A stretch of DNA of 64,000 nucleotides. It comes from Desulfobacterales bacterium. GTDB lineage: Bacteria > Desulfobacterota > Desulfobacteria > Desulfobacterales > JADGBH01. Position 1 is the first letter of the stretch. Each line of letters begins with the position of its first letter. The notes beneath the pieces are model-generated. The model did not search any database, was not told the origin of the DNA, and worked only from the letters and a program-made list of their open reading frames with translations. Positions 35,841 through 44,794 of the stretch are shown one piece after another. Position numbers and translations under genes: made by a program. The stretch lies in assembly GCA_015231595.1 (NCBI GenBank), contig JADGBH010000005.1, forward strand, positions 1-64,000. The letters run 5' to 3'.

Positions 35841-37424
35841 ATGCCTGTTAAAAAAAATTTTGAACAAGATTCAGGGGCTTTGATATTTGCAGATGAAGTT
35901 GGTTTCAATAGACCTATAAAAAGAGAAAAACCCCAAGGGTGGAAAATTTTGATAGCTGATGATGAAGAAGAGATTCATATCGTTTCAAAAATGGTATTAA
36001 GCGATTATAAATTTGAAGGAAGGGGTTTAACCTTTTTGCATGCTTATTCGGGTGAAGAAACAAAAAAAATTATGAAAGAGCATGAAGATACAGCTATTTT
36101 ACTTCTTGATGTTGTAATGGAAACGGATAATGCCGGCTTAATGGTAGCAAAGGCCATAAGAGAGGAGCTTAAAAACAAATTTGTGCGTATTGTCCTTAGG
36201 ACTGGCCAGCCTGGAAAAGCACCTGAAACAAATGTAATAATGGAATATGATATAAATGAATATAAAGAAAAAACAGAATTAACTACTCAAAAGCTTTTCA
36301 CAACTATTACTTCTGCTTTACGATCTTACAGGGATCTTAAAATAATTGATAAAAATAGAAGAGCCCTTGAAAAAATAGTAAATTCGTCACAAAAACTTTT
36401 TGAAATCCAGCCAATAAAAAAATTCACCAGCGGCATGCTAACTCAATTAATTTCTATACTTCAGCTAAATGAGGAATCCTTTTATAAAAAAGCCTCTGGT
36501 TTTGCTGCGTCCCAGTTTAAAGATAAATACTGCATACTTGCCGCTACTGGGGATTTCTCAGGATATGTTGACAGATTTATTGATGAAGTAATGCCAAAAG
36601 AAATTCAAGAAAGATTAAATAAAGCTATAAACCAAAAAAATGGCTTTTTTATTGAGGATTCATATATAGGCTATTTTCAAACAGAAAAAGGATTTCAAAA
36701 TCTACTATATTTAAATGGATGTAAAAATCTTTCAGAATTAGATAAGGATCTTATACGGGTTTACTGTACAAATGTTGCTATAGCCTATGATAACATCTAT
36801 CTTAACCAAGAAATTGTTGATACACAAAAAGAGATAATATTTACTTTGGGAGAAGTTGTAGATACAAGGTCAAAAGAGACTTTTAACCATGTAAGAAGGG
36901 TTGCAGAAGTATCTAGTGTTTTAGCAGTAAAAGCAGGCATGAGTGAAGAAAAATCTGAGCTGTTACGCCTTGCTGCTCCTATGCATGATATTGGAAAGAT
37001 AGGCATTCCTGATTCAATTTTAAATAAACCAGGGCCATTTACAAAACGTGAATATACAATAATGAAACTCCATACTGTAATTGGCTATGAATTATTAAAA
37101 AAATCTAAAAGAGAAATTATGAAAGCGGCAGCTATAGTCGCTCAGCAGCACCATGAAAGATGGGATGGGAGAGGCTATCATCAAGGACTTAAAGGAGAAG
37201 ATATTGATATATTGGGAAGAATAACATCATTAGCTGATTTATTTGATGCTTTGAGTCATAGCCGAGTATATAAGGACGCATGGGATATTCAAAGAATAAT
37301 AGACCTTTTTAAAGATGAAAGAGGGAAGCATTTAGACCCTAACTTAACTGATGTGTTTTTAAAAAACATAGATGAGTTTGTACTCATAAATGATAAATAT
37401 TCAGACGATGATAAGATGTTTTAA
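35841..37424 (+). CDS. Response regulator with HD-GYP c-di-GMP phosphodiesterase domain
   Basis: The ATG at 35841 with CAGGAG upstream gives 527 aa; an in-frame TTG at 35823 is rejected. Domains: receiver (about 30-160; IADDEEEIH pocket, phosphoacceptor Asp90 in LLLDVVME), a middle DUF3369-like sensor (about 180-320), and HD-GYP (about 330-510) with H382-D383 (HDIGKIGIPDS), and H437-H438-E439 (QQHHERWDGRGY). The usual GYP is GYH here (GRGYHQGLKGEDI). It would hydrolyse c-di-GMP to GMP. The small gene at 37437 follows at 12 bases. Confidence 0.88.
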   Translation: MPVKKNFEQDSGALIFADEVGFNRPIKREKPQGWKILIADDEEEIHIVSKMVLSDYKFEGRGLTFLHAYSGEETKKIMKEHEDTAILLLDVVMETDNAGLMVAKAIREELKNKFVRIVLRTGQPGKAPETNVIMEYDINEYKEKTELTTQKLFTTITSALRSYRDLKIIDKNRRALEKIVNSSQKLFEIQPIKKFTSGMLTQLISILQLNEESFYKKASGFAASQFKDKYCILAATGDFSGYVDRFIDEVMPKEIQERLNKAINQKNGFFIEDSYIGYFQTEKGFQNLLYLNGCKNLSELDKDLIRVYCTNVAIAYDNIYLNQEIVDTQKEIIFTLGEVVDTRSKETFNHVRRVAEVSSVLAVKAGMSEEKSELLRLAAPMHDIGKIGIPDSILNKPGPFTKREYTIMKLHTVIGYELLKKSKREIMKAAAIVAQQHHERWDGRGYHQGLKGEDIDILGRITSLADLFDALSHSRVYKDAWDIQRIIDLFKDERGKHLDPNLTDVFLKNIDEFVLINDKYSDDDKMF

Positions 37425-37436
37425 GAAGGGGTTTGA

Positions 37437-37676
37437 ATGGAGAAGGCCGTAAAACAAGGATATATTTTAAAAGGCCAAAAAGTAAAAATCAGATTAACCA
37501 ATAATTATGTAATTCAAGGAACAATTAATATTGTTGGATTTGAAAGAGTATCTGATTTTTTACAAAAGAATACAGAACCTTACTTGATTCTGTATAATGC
37601 TCGCACAGATGATGGAGACATCCAAAAGACGTTACTTGTAAGTAAAATTCAGATACTCTGGATAGAACCTATTTAG
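37437..37676 (+). CDS. Small beta-rich protein downstream of HD-GYP regulator
   Basis: A 79-aa protein with short strands (GQKVKIRLTNNYVIQGTINI, LLVSKIQILWIEPI). It resembles small SH3/PilZ-like or DUF6812-type proteins, but I do not recognise it with certainty. It is 12 bases after the HD-GYP gene with an RBS (AAGAAGGGG), so it is co-transcribed and may modulate or sense its signalling output. Confidence 0.7.
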   Translation: MEKAVKQGYILKGQKVKIRLTNNYVIQGTINIVGFERVSDFLQKNTEPYLILYNARTDDGDIQKTLLVSKIQILWIEPI

Positions 37677-37704
37677 TTACAGTAAAATTATTTATCAGGG
37701 CTAC

Positions 37705-38004
37705 TTAATTATCTGGATTTTCAGGCTCCTCCATTCTTTGGGGTTCTACCTGATTTTGTTCATCGTAGAAAGGTGCCTGCTGTTCTATTGGGATAATATC
37801 CATTGGAGGCTCAACATCCTCGTAGTCAGCTGGAGGATATGCTTCCATATCATTTGGATAATCTACTACTGTACTTGTAGTAACAACTATTGGCTGAGGG
37901 ATTTCTTCAATTTGATTAGAATCAATGTATTCATCGGCTAATATTTCAAATGATAGCCCAAAGATGCATATACTTACAAAGATACAAACCATAATTTTTT
38001 TCAT
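37705..38004 (-). CDS. Small secreted Pro/Glu-rich protein
   Basis: The ATG at 38004, with AAGGAG at 38018-38024, gives 99 aa and a clean signal peptide (MKKIMVCIFVSICIFG; cleavage near ILADE). The mature protein is disordered-looking and acidic, rich in Pro, Glu and Asp (PADYEDVEPPMDIIPIEQQ). An upstream in-frame start at 38067 would overlap the PilZ gene and spoil the signal peptide. No known family. It is downstream of and possibly co-transcribed with the PilZ gene. Confidence 0.6.
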   Translation of the reverse strand: MKKIMVCIFVSICIFGLSFEILADEYIDSNQIEEIPQPIVVTTSTVVDYPNDMEAYPPADYEDVEPPMDIIPIEQQAPFYDEQNQVEPQRMEEPENPDN

Positions 38005-38038
38005 ACCACTTTTTATTCTCCTTATTTGATAAAAAAAC

Positions 38039-38437
38039 TTAAATTTTGAGATTACTATAATGCTCAATAATATTTAGAATAGCATTTTTATGAGGTGTTA
38101 AAATTTTTTTGAATTTGCAGCCAATCACTATTTTTGTTGTAGAAAAAATTGTAGATGAATCCGCGTATTGGTATTCCTCAATATACGATATTTTCATTCT
38201 CATATCAGAAATACCTCTAAATATTTCTAAATCGTCACTTCCTTTAAATAATAGCTGCATGCCTTTTACAGCATCAGGAATTGTTTCTGCTTTAATGCAT
38301 AGCCCTCCTTCACTAACATTTAATATTTGTCCATAAAACATTTTGTTAATAATGGGAATCGAAAAATTTCCCATTACAGGGGTTTGAAGTAGATAAGCTC
38401 TTTTATATTTTCTTTTTTCTTTTGTAAAGAACGTCAT
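38039..38437 (-). CDS. PilZ-domain protein (c-di-GMP receptor)
   Basis: A 132-aa single-domain PilZ protein: the RxxxR-type N-terminal motif KRKYKRAYLL (c-di-GMP phosphate binding) and the [DN]xSxxG motif NVSEGGLCIKA, plus the closing strand GCKFKKI. It binds c-di-GMP and probably regulates a partner by protein contact. It lies 35 bases upstream of the small secreted protein gene and divergent from lnt. Confidence 0.85.
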   Translation of the reverse strand: MTFFTKEKRKYKRAYLLQTPVMGNFSIPIINKMFYGQILNVSEGGLCIKAETIPDAVKGMQLLFKGSDDLEIFRGISDMRMKISYIEEYQYADSSTIFSTTKIVIGCKFKKILTPHKNAILNIIEHYSNLKI

Positions 38438-38636
38438 ATTTGAATCCCCTTTAATTTAGGGAAATAAGTTGATAATCGTCTTAAATAGCTATGTTTGTGA
38501 TAATATGAAATTTTAAATTTTATTGCAAGAACTTAAAATTGACACACGCGTTAACTTTAAATAAGTAATAAATTTAAGATAAAACTGAGAAAATATTAAC
38601 GAGCGAGTAAAAATTTTAAAGACGAATTAGAATATT

Positions 38637-40166
38637 ATGAATTTAAATAAAAAAAATATAGCGATAGATATAGTAATATCTTTTTTTTCAGCTATTTTGC
38701 TTCGATTAGCGTATCCTCCTATTTCATTCGTTACAGCATCAATAATAGCCTTTGTAATTATTTTATTAAGAATTAGGATAACATATTATCCTTTTATCTT
38801 TGGCATTTTAGTTGGTTCATTTTTTTCCATGATGCTTTGTTCATGGATGTTTAACACTATATTAATTCATTTCAATATAGGAATAATTTCATCAATAATA
38901 TTTTTTATCCTAATAATAGGGTTTATTCCTTCAATATCAATGGGTATATTTGCGTTATTGGTGTCGAAAGCTAAAAAGAGATTTGATTATTTATCCTACA
39001 TCTGGATAGCATCTGTTTACACAGTTTTAGAATGGATAAGAATGACTTTTTCTCCAGAATACGGATGGGGTGGACTTGGTTCCGCTTTTTATCTTATAAC
39101 CGAAGCCATGGCATTTACACGATTTGTTGGGGGATCTGGAATTTCTTTTTTTATTATATTCGTTTCTGGGGTACTTGCTGGAAGCTTGAATTATTTAGTT
39201 AATAAACATTTTTTCAAAAGTGTCATAAATGTCTTTACAGCTTTATTTATAGTGTTTGTTTTATATTATACTGGAAGTCTTATTAATTATGAAATAGCTG
39301 AAATGAACGGAAAAAAAATAGATATACGTCTCATACATTCTGGAATTGATAATACAAATAGATGGAATACAAAATTCGATTCTGAAAGCCTTTCGATATA
39401 TAAAGAGCTCTCCCGCAACTCGTCCTATAAAAATGAAGACAACACCAGACTAATAATTTGGCCAGAAACAGCCTTAACCTTTTGCATTCAATCTAATAAA
39501 AATGCTATTTCTGAAATATCAGAAATAGCAAATGAAAATTCAGCATGGATTATTGTTGGAAGCCCTTCTTACTCTGGGTATGGAGAAGACAGGAGATATT
39601 TTAATTCCGCTTTCTTATTTTCAAATGAAGGGAAAATAAAGTATCGTTACGATAAAAAATACCCCCTTTTATTTGCCGAAAAAAATATGGGTGTATTAAA
39701 TATAAAGAAAAATAAAGGTGTATTTTATGATTCAGGCAAAACATCTAATTTTATAGAAATTGAAGATGGCATTAAACTTGGATTTGCTATTTGCTATGAG
39801 ATTGGCAATTCAAATCTTATTCATTCGGCTGTTAAGCAAGGAGCGCAGATTATTGTAAATATCTCAAATGATGCATGGTTTGATAATTCTTCTGAATCAG
39901 TTCAGCAACTTTCCATACTTGCTTTAAGATGCGCTGAATTCGGTTGTTTTGGATTAAGATCTACCAGCTATGGAATTTCTGCTTTGATTGATTTTCAAGG
40001 AAGAATAATTAAATCGTCAGATATTTCGGAAAAATGTACTTTATCAGCAACAATAGAATTATTTAATTTAAAGCCAACTTTTTACTCAATGTTTAAAGAC
40101 TGGTTTGTTATAGTTTGCGGATTTTTTATTTTAGTAATATTCCTATTCAGCTTGAGAAGCTGTTAA
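38637..40166 (+). CDS. lnt: Apolipoprotein N-acyltransferase
   Basis: A 509-aa inner-membrane enzyme that N-acylates lipoproteins. The N-terminal half (about 1-225) has six to seven membrane helices (GGLGSAFYLITEAMAFTRFVGG region typical of Lnt), followed by a nitrilase-fold catalytic domain with Glu277 (IIWPETAL), Lys340 (DKKYPLLFAE) and Cys386 (FAICYEIG), the three catalytic residues, and NISNDAWF. A final membrane helix anchors the end. The RBS is weak. Shorter divergences from E. coli Lnt (YPLLFAE for HLVPFGE) are noted. Confidence 0.9.
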   Translation: MNLNKKNIAIDIVISFFSAILLRLAYPPISFVTASIIAFVIILLRIRITYYPFIFGILVGSFFSMMLCSWMFNTILIHFNIGIISSIIFFILIIGFIPSISMGIFALLVSKAKKRFDYLSYIWIASVYTVLEWIRMTFSPEYGWGGLGSAFYLITEAMAFTRFVGGSGISFFIIFVSGVLAGSLNYLVNKHFFKSVINVFTALFIVFVLYYTGSLINYEIAEMNGKKIDIRLIHSGIDNTNRWNTKFDSESLSIYKELSRNSSYKNEDNTRLIIWPETALTFCIQSNKNAISEISEIANENSAWIIVGSPSYSGYGEDRRYFNSAFLFSNEGKIKYRYDKKYPLLFAEKNMGVLNIKKNKGVFYDSGKTSNFIEIEDGIKLGFAICYEIGNSNLIHSAVKQGAQIIVNISNDAWFDNSSESVQQLSILALRCAEFGCFGLRSTSYGISALIDFQGRIIKSSDISEKCTLSATIELFNLKPTFYSMFKDWFVIVCGFFILVIFLFSLRSC

Positions 40167-40197
40167 AATAACCACATGAACGCGTTTAAATTCGGAT

Positions 40198-40464
40198 GTG
40201 TCCCACCTTTTACACAGAAGCCTTGATTATAAAATTTTTAAGAACTTGATTTGAAGAAACCTTACAAGTCCCCTTTTAAAAAAGGTATGGCTGTTAAGTT
40301 CTAAAATTTAGATATTGTAGGGGCGACCGGCTGGTCGCCCTTTGGAAATTGCTGAACAATAGCATTTGGGCGACCAGCCGGTCGCCCTTTGGAAATTGCT
40401 GAACAATAGCATTTGGGCGACCAGCCGGTCGCCCCTACAGAGCTTTGTGTAAAAGGTGGGACAC
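40198..40464. mobile_element. MITE-like element with 19-bp terminal inverted repeats
   Basis: GTGTCCCACCTTTTACACA (40198-40216) and its exact complement TGTGTAAAAGGTGGGACAC (40446-40464) bound a 267-base segment with no coding capacity. Inside are three copies of a 20-base palindromic unit and a tandem 47-base unit. It sits between lnt and a minus-strand gene, ending 4 bases before that gene's stop codon. No clear target-site duplication is visible. It looks like a non-autonomous transposon; the mobilising transposase is not in the window. Confidence 0.75.
40317..40438. repeat. Three REP-like palindromes in tandem/inverted order
   Basis: GGGCGACCGGCTGGTCGCCC (40321-40340) is the reverse complement of GGGCGACCAGCCGGTCGCCC (40368-40387 and 40415-40434). 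The last two lie in 47-base tandem units starting tttggaaattgctgaacaat (40341-40387, 40388-40434). Outer GTAG/CTAC at 40317 and 40435 make the block symmetric. The same palindrome with CTAC occurs at 14785-14808. Confidence 0.88.
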
Positions 40465-40468
40465 ACCC

Positions 40469-41317
40469 TTAAATTCCCATTGTCTTTTGCGGCCTCATAG
40501 TTTTTGGACGTAATGATTTCCAGTTTTCGCCTACAGGGCAAGCTCTCATACATTCAATACAATTATCAACATCAGTAATGTAAGTTTGCCCTATTTCTAT
40601 AATAAAATCACGATGCTTTGCTTGAGTTTTTAACATTTTTATAAAGCCAAACCAGTCCTTTAAGCTACGTGGCATCGATCGTTTCCATCCATATGCCCAA
40701 TAATTGAAGCATATATCCACATCATATTTTCCATTTTTTAAAGCGCCGGATGGACAAGCATTTTCACATTTCCTGCACTTTTTACAAAGTCCGAAATTTT
40801 GTGGCTTATCTATTTCTAAAGGAGCTTCAGTTATAATTGAGCATAATCTCTGATGGGGGCCAAATTCAGGAGTAAGGAGAAGGTTGTTATTTCCAATTTC
40901 TCCCATGCCACAGCTCACTGCCGCATGTTTATGGGAAAATTGTCCTATAACTTTTGTTTGTTTGAATTTTTTTCCGGTTTCAGGATTTGTTTTATGAATC
41001 TCAACAGGTTTATCTGCTGAAACTGATAATGAAAGAAAATCATTTTTTTCAAGGATTCTGGATACCTTTTCAGCAGTTTCATCAAGAATTCTTGAAGTTT
41101 GCATTTTATTTCGAGTCCAAAGCATAATATCTGGAGCATAAACAGCGCCAAGACTATGTGCTACAGCCATTACTATGACACTTTTTGCTGTAGGCATCAG
41201 GGCAGTAGCTGGTCTTGGCGGTGATGCGAGAACAAGATTATTTGTATCGGCAATTCTTACAATATCTATTCCATTTGACAGGATAAAATTTTTAATTGAT
41301 ATAGCATTTATTTCCAT
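40469..41317 (-). CDS. QueG-family (epoxyqueuosine reductase-like) iron-sulfur protein
   Basis: A 282-aa protein with two [4Fe-4S] motifs, CKKCRKCENACPSGAL and CIECMRACPVGEN, and a QueG/DUF1730-like region (PTAKSVIVMAVAHSLGAVYA). It is related to epoxyqueuosine reductase and reductive dehalogenases, but is shorter than canonical QueG (about 350-380) and lacks the HEAT-like C-terminus, so a role in queuosine synthesis is uncertain. Corrinoid-dependent reduction is possible. Its stop codon abuts the MITE-like element. Confidence 0.75.
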   Translation of the reverse strand: MEINAISIKNFILSNGIDIVRIADTNNLVLASPPRPATALMPTAKSVIVMAVAHSLGAVYAPDIMLWTRNKMQTSRILDETAEKVSRILEKNDFLSLSVSADKPVEIHKTNPETGKKFKQTKVIGQFSHKHAAVSCGMGEIGNNNLLLTPEFGPHQRLCSIITEAPLEIDKPQNFGLCKKCRKCENACPSGALKNGKYDVDICFNYWAYGWKRSMPRSLKDWFGFIKMLKTQAKHRDFIIEIGQTYITDVDNCIECMRACPVGENWKSLRPKTMRPQKTMGI

Positions 41318-41352
41318 TTCATATATTCCCTTATATCAAATCAATGACTACA

Positions 41353-44300
41353 CTAATCAATTTTAATTTCTTCTATTTCATTGATTATTTTTTCGTTTAA
41401 AAGTTGGTCAAATTTCATATGAATCGAATAATCAATTAAAAGCAAATATCTAACTCCAATGATAGTTGCACTTTTGCTTATTTTATCAAGGGATAAACCC
41501 TTAGGGAGGTTAAATTTAACCTGAGCATTTCTTCCAAGTAAAAGGCTTGCTGTATCTTGGTTTGATGTTTTTATAAAGAAAGACATTCCACCTATGGAAA
41601 GATCAGCAATTTCTCCTTTAAAAGGTTTACCCATAGCTTGTCCAGATGAATTTAAAAGTTGAACATTTACAGCTCCTGATAGCTTTACCCGTTTTTGAGT
41701 TCTGCGATTTTCTCCGATTTGTTTTAATAAATCAGGAGTGCTGTCAAATTTTAAACAATAATTTATGAGCTTTTTTTCAAGGGAAGGGAATTTTTTTCTC
41801 CATTTTAAAAGAATGTTTTTATTTAAATAGCCTAATTTAATATTAGTAATAGCTACCATTGAACTTGTACACATGGATGCATTAAAAAAAGTATCGTCTC
41901 CTGCAATATCGCCTGCTTTTAATTTTTTTATTAATATTTCCTTATCGTTTTGGCGAAAAATAATTTTTGCTTCTCCGTGATTTATAAAATAAAGATTGGA
42001 ACTTAATTCTTCTTGAGTAAATACCGTTTCCCCTGCTTCATACTCAATATCTTCCATAGAATAATAAAGCTCATTAGCTTCTTCTGTGCTAAAGTTTGAG
42101 TATAAATTATCCCATAATTCAAGATAATCCTTTGTGATACCTTCACTTTTTTCTGAATCAATTATTTCTGCAGTCTTTATAATTTCGCTAAGAGCCATCG
42201 GATCTAATTCTATTAATTTTTCCCGTAATTGCTCTGCTTTTGTGAATTTTTTTTCTCTGGCGTTTTGAACTATAAGCTCAAAAAGTAGTTTTAATGCTTC
42301 TTCTTTTTTGTTTTGAGATATATATTTATCAATGAGAGCTTCTTTTTCTAATCCTTCAGATTTTTTAGGCGCTACCTTTTTAATCTGTTTTTTAATTGGC
42401 AATTGTTTTTCGGTTATTGTTTTTTGAGGCTCATCAGGGATTTTTGTTTCAGATATTTTGGGGGAGGGTTCTTTTTTTGTAAGCTCTTCTTTAACGTCAT
42501 TGTTTGAAATTTCTACGTTATCAGGCGGCGCCTCAATTTCATCTGTTGGTTCAATTTCTTCAACTTCTGTTTGGGGATTTTTTATCATTTCAATAGCGCT
42601 TTGAGCAGCGGCTTTTACTGTAGCACTGTAGCGTTTCATTGTGAACATGCCTCTTTGATCAGCGATAGCCGAAAGTTCAGAAATGGCTGATGAATCTCCT
42701 ATTTTACCTAAAGCAAAACATATTTGTTCCTCAAGCTTATTTCTATCTTTTGAAGTAACAAAAGATTTAAGCTTAAGTATCTCAATGAAAGGCATTACAC
42801 ATCGCTTATCTTTAAGATTTCCGAGCATATCAACGATTTTAATTTTTAACTTATCATCGACTTTTATAATAAGTGGTAATAAAGTATCGGTTTTATATTT
42901 TCCAGCTATATTGTAAATACTATTTAAAGCTTCCTGCTGAACTCGAAAGTCCGCGTGCTCCAAAAGAGGCTGTAGAACTTGAAGATATCCTTCATTACCA
43001 ACTTTTCCAAGCAAAAGAACAAGATTGCGTACATAATACCATGAGCCACCTTCTTCGATGCGCTCAACTAAAATCGAAGGAGGTGGCTCTATATCTGATA
43101 TAACTTTTAATATTTTTAGCCTTTCATTCATGTCTGAACTATCGCGTAGAATATTAAGAAGGCGATCAACTGATTTTCCACCAAGAAATAATTCAGTTCT
43201 GATGGCTTCTTGTCTTTTATGGTGAGCATTTGTTTGGATTTCATTTACTATAGCATCTAAAACCTTTTCGATTGCTATTCCTTTTAATACTTGAGCGGCA
43301 AGCTTTTTGAACATATCTGACTTTTCTATTTTACTCAGGCTTAAAGCATCAAAAGCTTCAATAATCTGATTTCCTTCATCAAACATAGAATTGCTGATTA
43401 AAATTCTTGCAAAATTTTGAAGCCGTAAGCAAATTTGTTCATAAGGCATAGAAAAATTAGACTCGTCATGTATCCATTTTAAGAGGGATGGGAAGATATA
43501 GAGCATTGTATCTAAATATTGTTCTGGAGATAATTTTACTTCAATTCGTGGAATAACTCTTGCTAAAATCTGGGAAACTTCGTTCCTAACTTCTGATTTA
43601 CCGTTTAGCAATCCGTTTATTAGTAAATCTAAGACATCTTTTAGCAGTTTTATTTCATTAGTTCCTAAAAGATGATCAACAATATTCGGAAGATTACTTG
43701 TAACTTTTTTATTTTCAAGGGATTTAGCCCCAGCTTTTAAAATTTTAACTACTATTGAATTATAAGGCAAATCAGAACCAGAAGGAGATGTGTGGGTAGA
43801 ACCATGACCTTGGGAACCTTGTGATTTATATTCTCTGCTATCATTTGAACCTTTTGAATCGGAATACATATTAGGAGAATCGCCAGAATATTCCTTAGCC
43901 TCGTTATCTCTATTTGAGTCAGAAGGAAAAGAAGTATTTAATCTTGATGTTACTGTTCCAGACGATCCTATCTCTTGTCCTGATGTTCCTCTGCCTGCTC
44001 CGCCTTTCGATATAGTATCTAATACGTCAACATTAGATATTTGAAAATTTTTATCAAGCACGACATATATTTTTTGGTCAACAACAATATGGGATAAATG
44101 TTGATCAAAAATTATTTGATGCAAGCCTCCTTCTGCTTCAACTTCTTCAACCCTTTTGCTTATAAGCTCTAAAAAAGTATGGAGTTCATCTTTGTAAAGT
44201 CCTTTGCTAAAGGATACACTTCTTATATTGAAAGCATTCATTAAATCGAGAAGGGATATAACTTGTGGTTTTAAAGAATCTTTTTGGCTTAAAGGTAGTC

Positions 44301-44499
44301 CATCAATAAGTAAAGATTTTTCTGATTCAATAAAACTAATTGACTCTTTTTCTTCTAATAAGCTTAAAAAGGACTCATAAGCTTTATCTACACAGTTTCT
44401 GACTATAGCGCTGGAAGCGGGATAAAGTTTTATATTAGTGATAGCTGCATTCATCGCTATAATAGAATTAATTACTGTTTGATTGTCTATAGCGCTCAT
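41353..44499 (-). CDS. HEAT-repeat protein with cNMP-binding and PilZ domains
   Basis: A 1048-aa cytoplasmic multidomain protein. N-terminal domain (1-165); Ser/Gly-rich low-complexity linker (about 170-250; GTSGQEIGSSGTVTS); helical HEAT-like repeats (about 260-640; PLLEHADFRVQQEALNSIY); Pro/Lys/Glu-rich linker (about 645-720); tetratricopeptide-like stretch; cyclic-nucleotide-binding domain (about 810-900; YEAGETVFTQEEL, LKAGDIAGDDTFF); C-terminal PilZ (about 930-1040; RRTQKRVKLSG, DLSIGGMSFF). It can read two nucleotide second messengers (cAMP-like and c-di-GMP) and offers a large scaffold. Effector unknown. Confidence 0.8.
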   Translation of the reverse strand: MSAIDNQTVINSIIAMNAAITNIKLYPASSAIVRNCVDKAYESFLSLLEEKESISFIESEKSLLIDGLPLSQKDSLKPQVISLLDLMNAFNIRSVSFSKGLYKDELHTFLELISKRVEEVEAEGGLHQIIFDQHLSHIVVDQKIYVVLDKNFQISNVDVLDTISKGGAGRGTSGQEIGSSGTVTSRLNTSFPSDSNRDNEAKEYSGDSPNMYSDSKGSNDSREYKSQGSQGHGSTHTSPSGSDLPYNSIVVKILKAGAKSLENKKVTSNLPNIVDHLLGTNEIKLLKDVLDLLINGLLNGKSEVRNEVSQILARVIPRIEVKLSPEQYLDTMLYIFPSLLKWIHDESNFSMPYEQICLRLQNFARILISNSMFDEGNQIIEAFDALSLSKIEKSDMFKKLAAQVLKGIAIEKVLDAIVNEIQTNAHHKRQEAIRTELFLGGKSVDRLLNILRDSSDMNERLKILKVISDIEPPPSILVERIEEGGSWYYVRNLVLLLGKVGNEGYLQVLQPLLEHADFRVQQEALNSIYNIAGKYKTDTLLPLIIKVDDKLKIKIVDMLGNLKDKRCVMPFIEILKLKSFVTSKDRNKLEEQICFALGKIGDSSAISELSAIADQRGMFTMKRYSATVKAAAQSAIEMIKNPQTEVEEIEPTDEIEAPPDNVEISNNDVKEELTKKEPSPKISETKIPDEPQKTITEKQLPIKKQIKKVAPKKSEGLEKEALIDKYISQNKKEEALKLLFELIVQNAREKKFTKAEQLREKLIELDPMALSEIIKTAEIIDSEKSEGITKDYLELWDNLYSNFSTEEANELYYSMEDIEYEAGETVFTQEELSSNLYFINHGEAKIIFRQNDKEILIKKLKAGDIAGDDTFFNASMCTSSMVAITNIKLGYLNKNILLKWRKKFPSLEKKLINYCLKFDSTPDLLKQIGENRRTQKRVKLSGAVNVQLLNSSGQAMGKPFKGEIADLSIGGMSFFIKTSNQDTASLLLGRNAQVKFNLPKGLSLDKISKSATIIGVRYLLLIDYSIHMKFDQLLNEKIINEIEEIKID

Positions 44500-44794
44500 T
44501 TCTCCGCCCCCAAAAATTTAAAAATTATGAATCTTATATTTTCTATAATGCTTATTTACCCTAAAATAAAGTTTCTGGTATTGTCAAATAAAAACACATA
44601 TTAAGTTTTGAGTTTTAGATTTTAAGTTTTATGCTGCATGTGCGTATTGATAGATATATCAATAAATATAATCTATGATTAAGGCTAAAAATATTAAAGA
44701 TAGATAATTTATTATTGTTTTATTGATAAGATTATCAATAATTTTGTTTATTGTTAGAAACTATTTGAACTTAATGAAACCACAAAAGAAACCG

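Noticed and set aside
40341..40434. Possible CRISPR array from the 47-base tandem units
   Set aside because: Only two units without variable spacers, and the repeat is a palindrome pair inside a transposon-like element. No cas genes are present.
40308..40553. 81-aa frame on the minus strand
   Set aside because: It runs through the repeat palindromes of the MITE-like element and into the 3' end of the QueG-like gene; composition follows the repeats, so it is not a gene.
44500..44794. Regulatory RNA or gene in the gap upstream of the HEAT-cNMP-PilZ gene
   Set aside because: Only AT-rich sequence with weak hairpins (for example ATTGATA/TATCAAT at 44722-44739) is visible; no supported feature.
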